A DNA stretch of 64,000 nt, taken from Citricoccus sp. K5. GTDB lineage: Bacteria > Actinomycetota > Actinomycetes > Actinomycetales > Micrococcaceae. The notes beneath the pieces were generated by a model. That model saw only the letters and a list, made by a program, of their open reading frames with translations, did not search any database and was not told the origin of the DNA. This document shows positions 63,018 through 64,000 of the stretch, in pieces. Positions within the stretch are counted from its first letter, which is position 1. Every line of letters starts with the position of its first letter. The stretch is from assembly GCF_902506195.1 (NCBI RefSeq), contig NZ_LR732817.1:637147-701146 (forward strand). The letters run 5' to 3'. A program made the position numbers and the translations under genes.

Positions 63018-64000
63018 ATGGCCACGTCCACCCGCGCCCGTACCGGGTCCGGCTCACTCGTGTTGCGCGGACGCAACTGGGTCGCACCCCTCTGTTGGTT
63101 CGCCGTCCTGCTCGACGGCTTCGACGCCGTGGTCCTCGGCGCCATCATGCCCATGCTCACCTCGGATGCCTCCATGGGCATCGACAACGGCACCGGCACC
63201 GTGATCGCCACCGCCGGCCTGGTCGGCATGATGATCGGCGCCCTCGGCATGGGCTGGCTGACGGACAAGTTCGGGCGCCGCAAGCTGCTGATCGGCGCCG
63301 TGATCGCCTTCTCCATCCTGACCTTCGTCACCGGCTTCGCCCAGGACGCCACCACCATCGGCATCCTGCGCTTCCTGGCCGGACTCGGCCTGGGCGGCTG
63401 CCTGCCCACCGGCATCTCCATGGTCACGGAGTTCGCCGGCCACAAGAAGGGCTCCAACGCCACCACCCTGATGATGACCGGTTACCACGTGGGTGCCGTG
63501 ATCACCGCACTGCTGGCCATCTGGGCCGCCAGCGAGACCGTCTCCGGCTGGCGTGAGATGTTCTTCATCGGCGGCCTGCCGGCCCTGATTCTGGTGCCAC
63601 TGATGTGGCGCTACCTGCCGGAGTCCCCCGACTTCCTGATCTCCCAGGGCCGCATTGAGGAGGCTCGCCGGGTGGCCGACCACTACGGCGTGGAGATCGA
63701 GGAGCAGCCCGAGCGCGCCTTCGCGGGCGCCAGCCCGGAGGCGGCCGACCACGAGAAGCAGGGTGCCGCTCTGCTGCTGTCCGCCACGTACCGCCGCAAC
63801 ACCATCTTCATGTGGATCGCCTCCTTCATGGGCCTGCTGCTCGTCTACGGCTTGAACACCTGGTTGCCGCAGATCATGCGCGAGGCCGACTACGACCTGG
63901 GCAATTCCCTCGGCTTCCTCGTGGTTCTCAACGCCGGCGCCGTGATCGGCCTGATCGTCGCCGGCAAGGTCGGCGATGCCATCACCCCGCGCAATGCCGC
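63018..64000 (+). CDS. MFS transporter of the AAHS (aromatic acid:H+ symporter) type, N-terminal part
   Basis: The gene runs off the window after 327 codons; a full member has about 450. The AAHS signature LLDGFDAVVLGAIMPML lies in helix 1, motif A GWLTDKFGRRKLLIGAVI between helices 2 and 3, and the RFLAGLGLGGCLPTGISMVTEF segment in helix 4 (about residues 117-138). The visible part covers about eight helices with the central loop (HYGVEIEEQPERAF). Such proteins import benzoate-like or hydroxybenzoate-like acids. GGAGGT lies 3 bases before ATG 63018, a tight spacing. The upstream palindrome suggests inducible control. Confidence 0.87.
   Translation, partial: MATSTRARTGSGSLVLRGRNWVAPLCWFAVLLDGFDAVVLGAIMPMLTSDASMGIDNGTGTVIATAGLVGMMIGALGMGWLTDKFGRRKLLIGAVIAFSILTFVTGFAQDATTIGILRFLAGLGLGGCLPTGISMVTEFAGHKKGSNATTLMMTGYHVGAVITALLAIWAASETVSGWREMFFIGGLPALILVPLMWRYLPESPDFLISQGRIEEARRVADHYGVEIEEQPERAFAGASPEAADHEKQGAALLLSATYRRNTIFMWIASFMGLLLVYGLNTWLPQIMREADYDLGNSLGFLVVLNAGAVIGLIVAGKVGDAITPRNA

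Overview
The window is a high-GC stretch of chromosome from an actinobacterium, most likely a member of the Micrococcaceae (Micrococcus/Citricoccus/Kocuria/Arthrobacter group). The grounds are base composition, codon use, mycothiol-type arsenate reductase, a SAM-IV riboswitch in front of metY, an Rv1264-like adenylate cyclase, and many start codons placed 6-7 bases behind a TAnnnT -10 box (leaderless mRNAs). Genus and species cannot be fixed from the sequence alone. No rRNA, tRNA, CRISPR array, insertion sequence or prophage was seen; almost all of it is ordinary chromosomal gene content.

Region 1 (1-19,740): the end of a PH-domain protein and an autoinhibited class III adenylate cyclase, then a large same-strand locus with many 4-base start/stop overlaps. 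It holds a 2,073-residue surface protein of Ig/cadherin-like and FN3 repeats, a MoxR AAA+ ATPase, a DUF58 protein, a transglutaminase-like membrane protein, an RDD-FHA membrane protein, a PP2C phosphatase, a zinc-ribbon/FHA protein, a membrane Ser/Thr kinase and an FHA-like/winged-helix protein. The layout suggests a cell-envelope assembly or surface-sensing machine under Ser/Thr phosphorylation control.

Region 2 (19,861-32,200): an arylsulfotransferase-like lipoprotein, NAD-dependent DNA ligase, an inositol-monophosphatase-family enzyme, a membrane glutaredoxin-like protein, a small zinc-ribbon-like protein, a CGNR regulator, and an arsenic resistance island (arsR divergent from acr3, a fused double arsC and a flavin monooxygenase), followed by a DapA-family enzyme, a DUF2809 membrane protein and a GNAT acetyltransferase.

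Region 3 (32,200-45,300): gatCAB, a phosphotransferase, a translationally coupled ATP-grasp/CocE-hydrolase pair of unknown job, a MarR-MFS efflux operon with a perfect 24-bp palindromic operator, a phosphotransferase-zapE pair and a CPBP protease.

Region 4 (45,300-64,000): a VOC protein behind an IdeR/DtxR-like box, the SAM-IV riboswitch with metY-metX, a methyltransferase/DUF2231 pair, a GDSL hydrolase, an esterase, an S4 protein, glyS, GNAT, YibE/F and isochorismatase-family genes, an unrecognised membrane-anchored protein, an LLM oxidoreductase, dusB-dgt, an AlkD-like DNA repair protein preceded by a sirtuin gene relic, and the start of an AAHS-type aromatic acid transporter cut by the window end.
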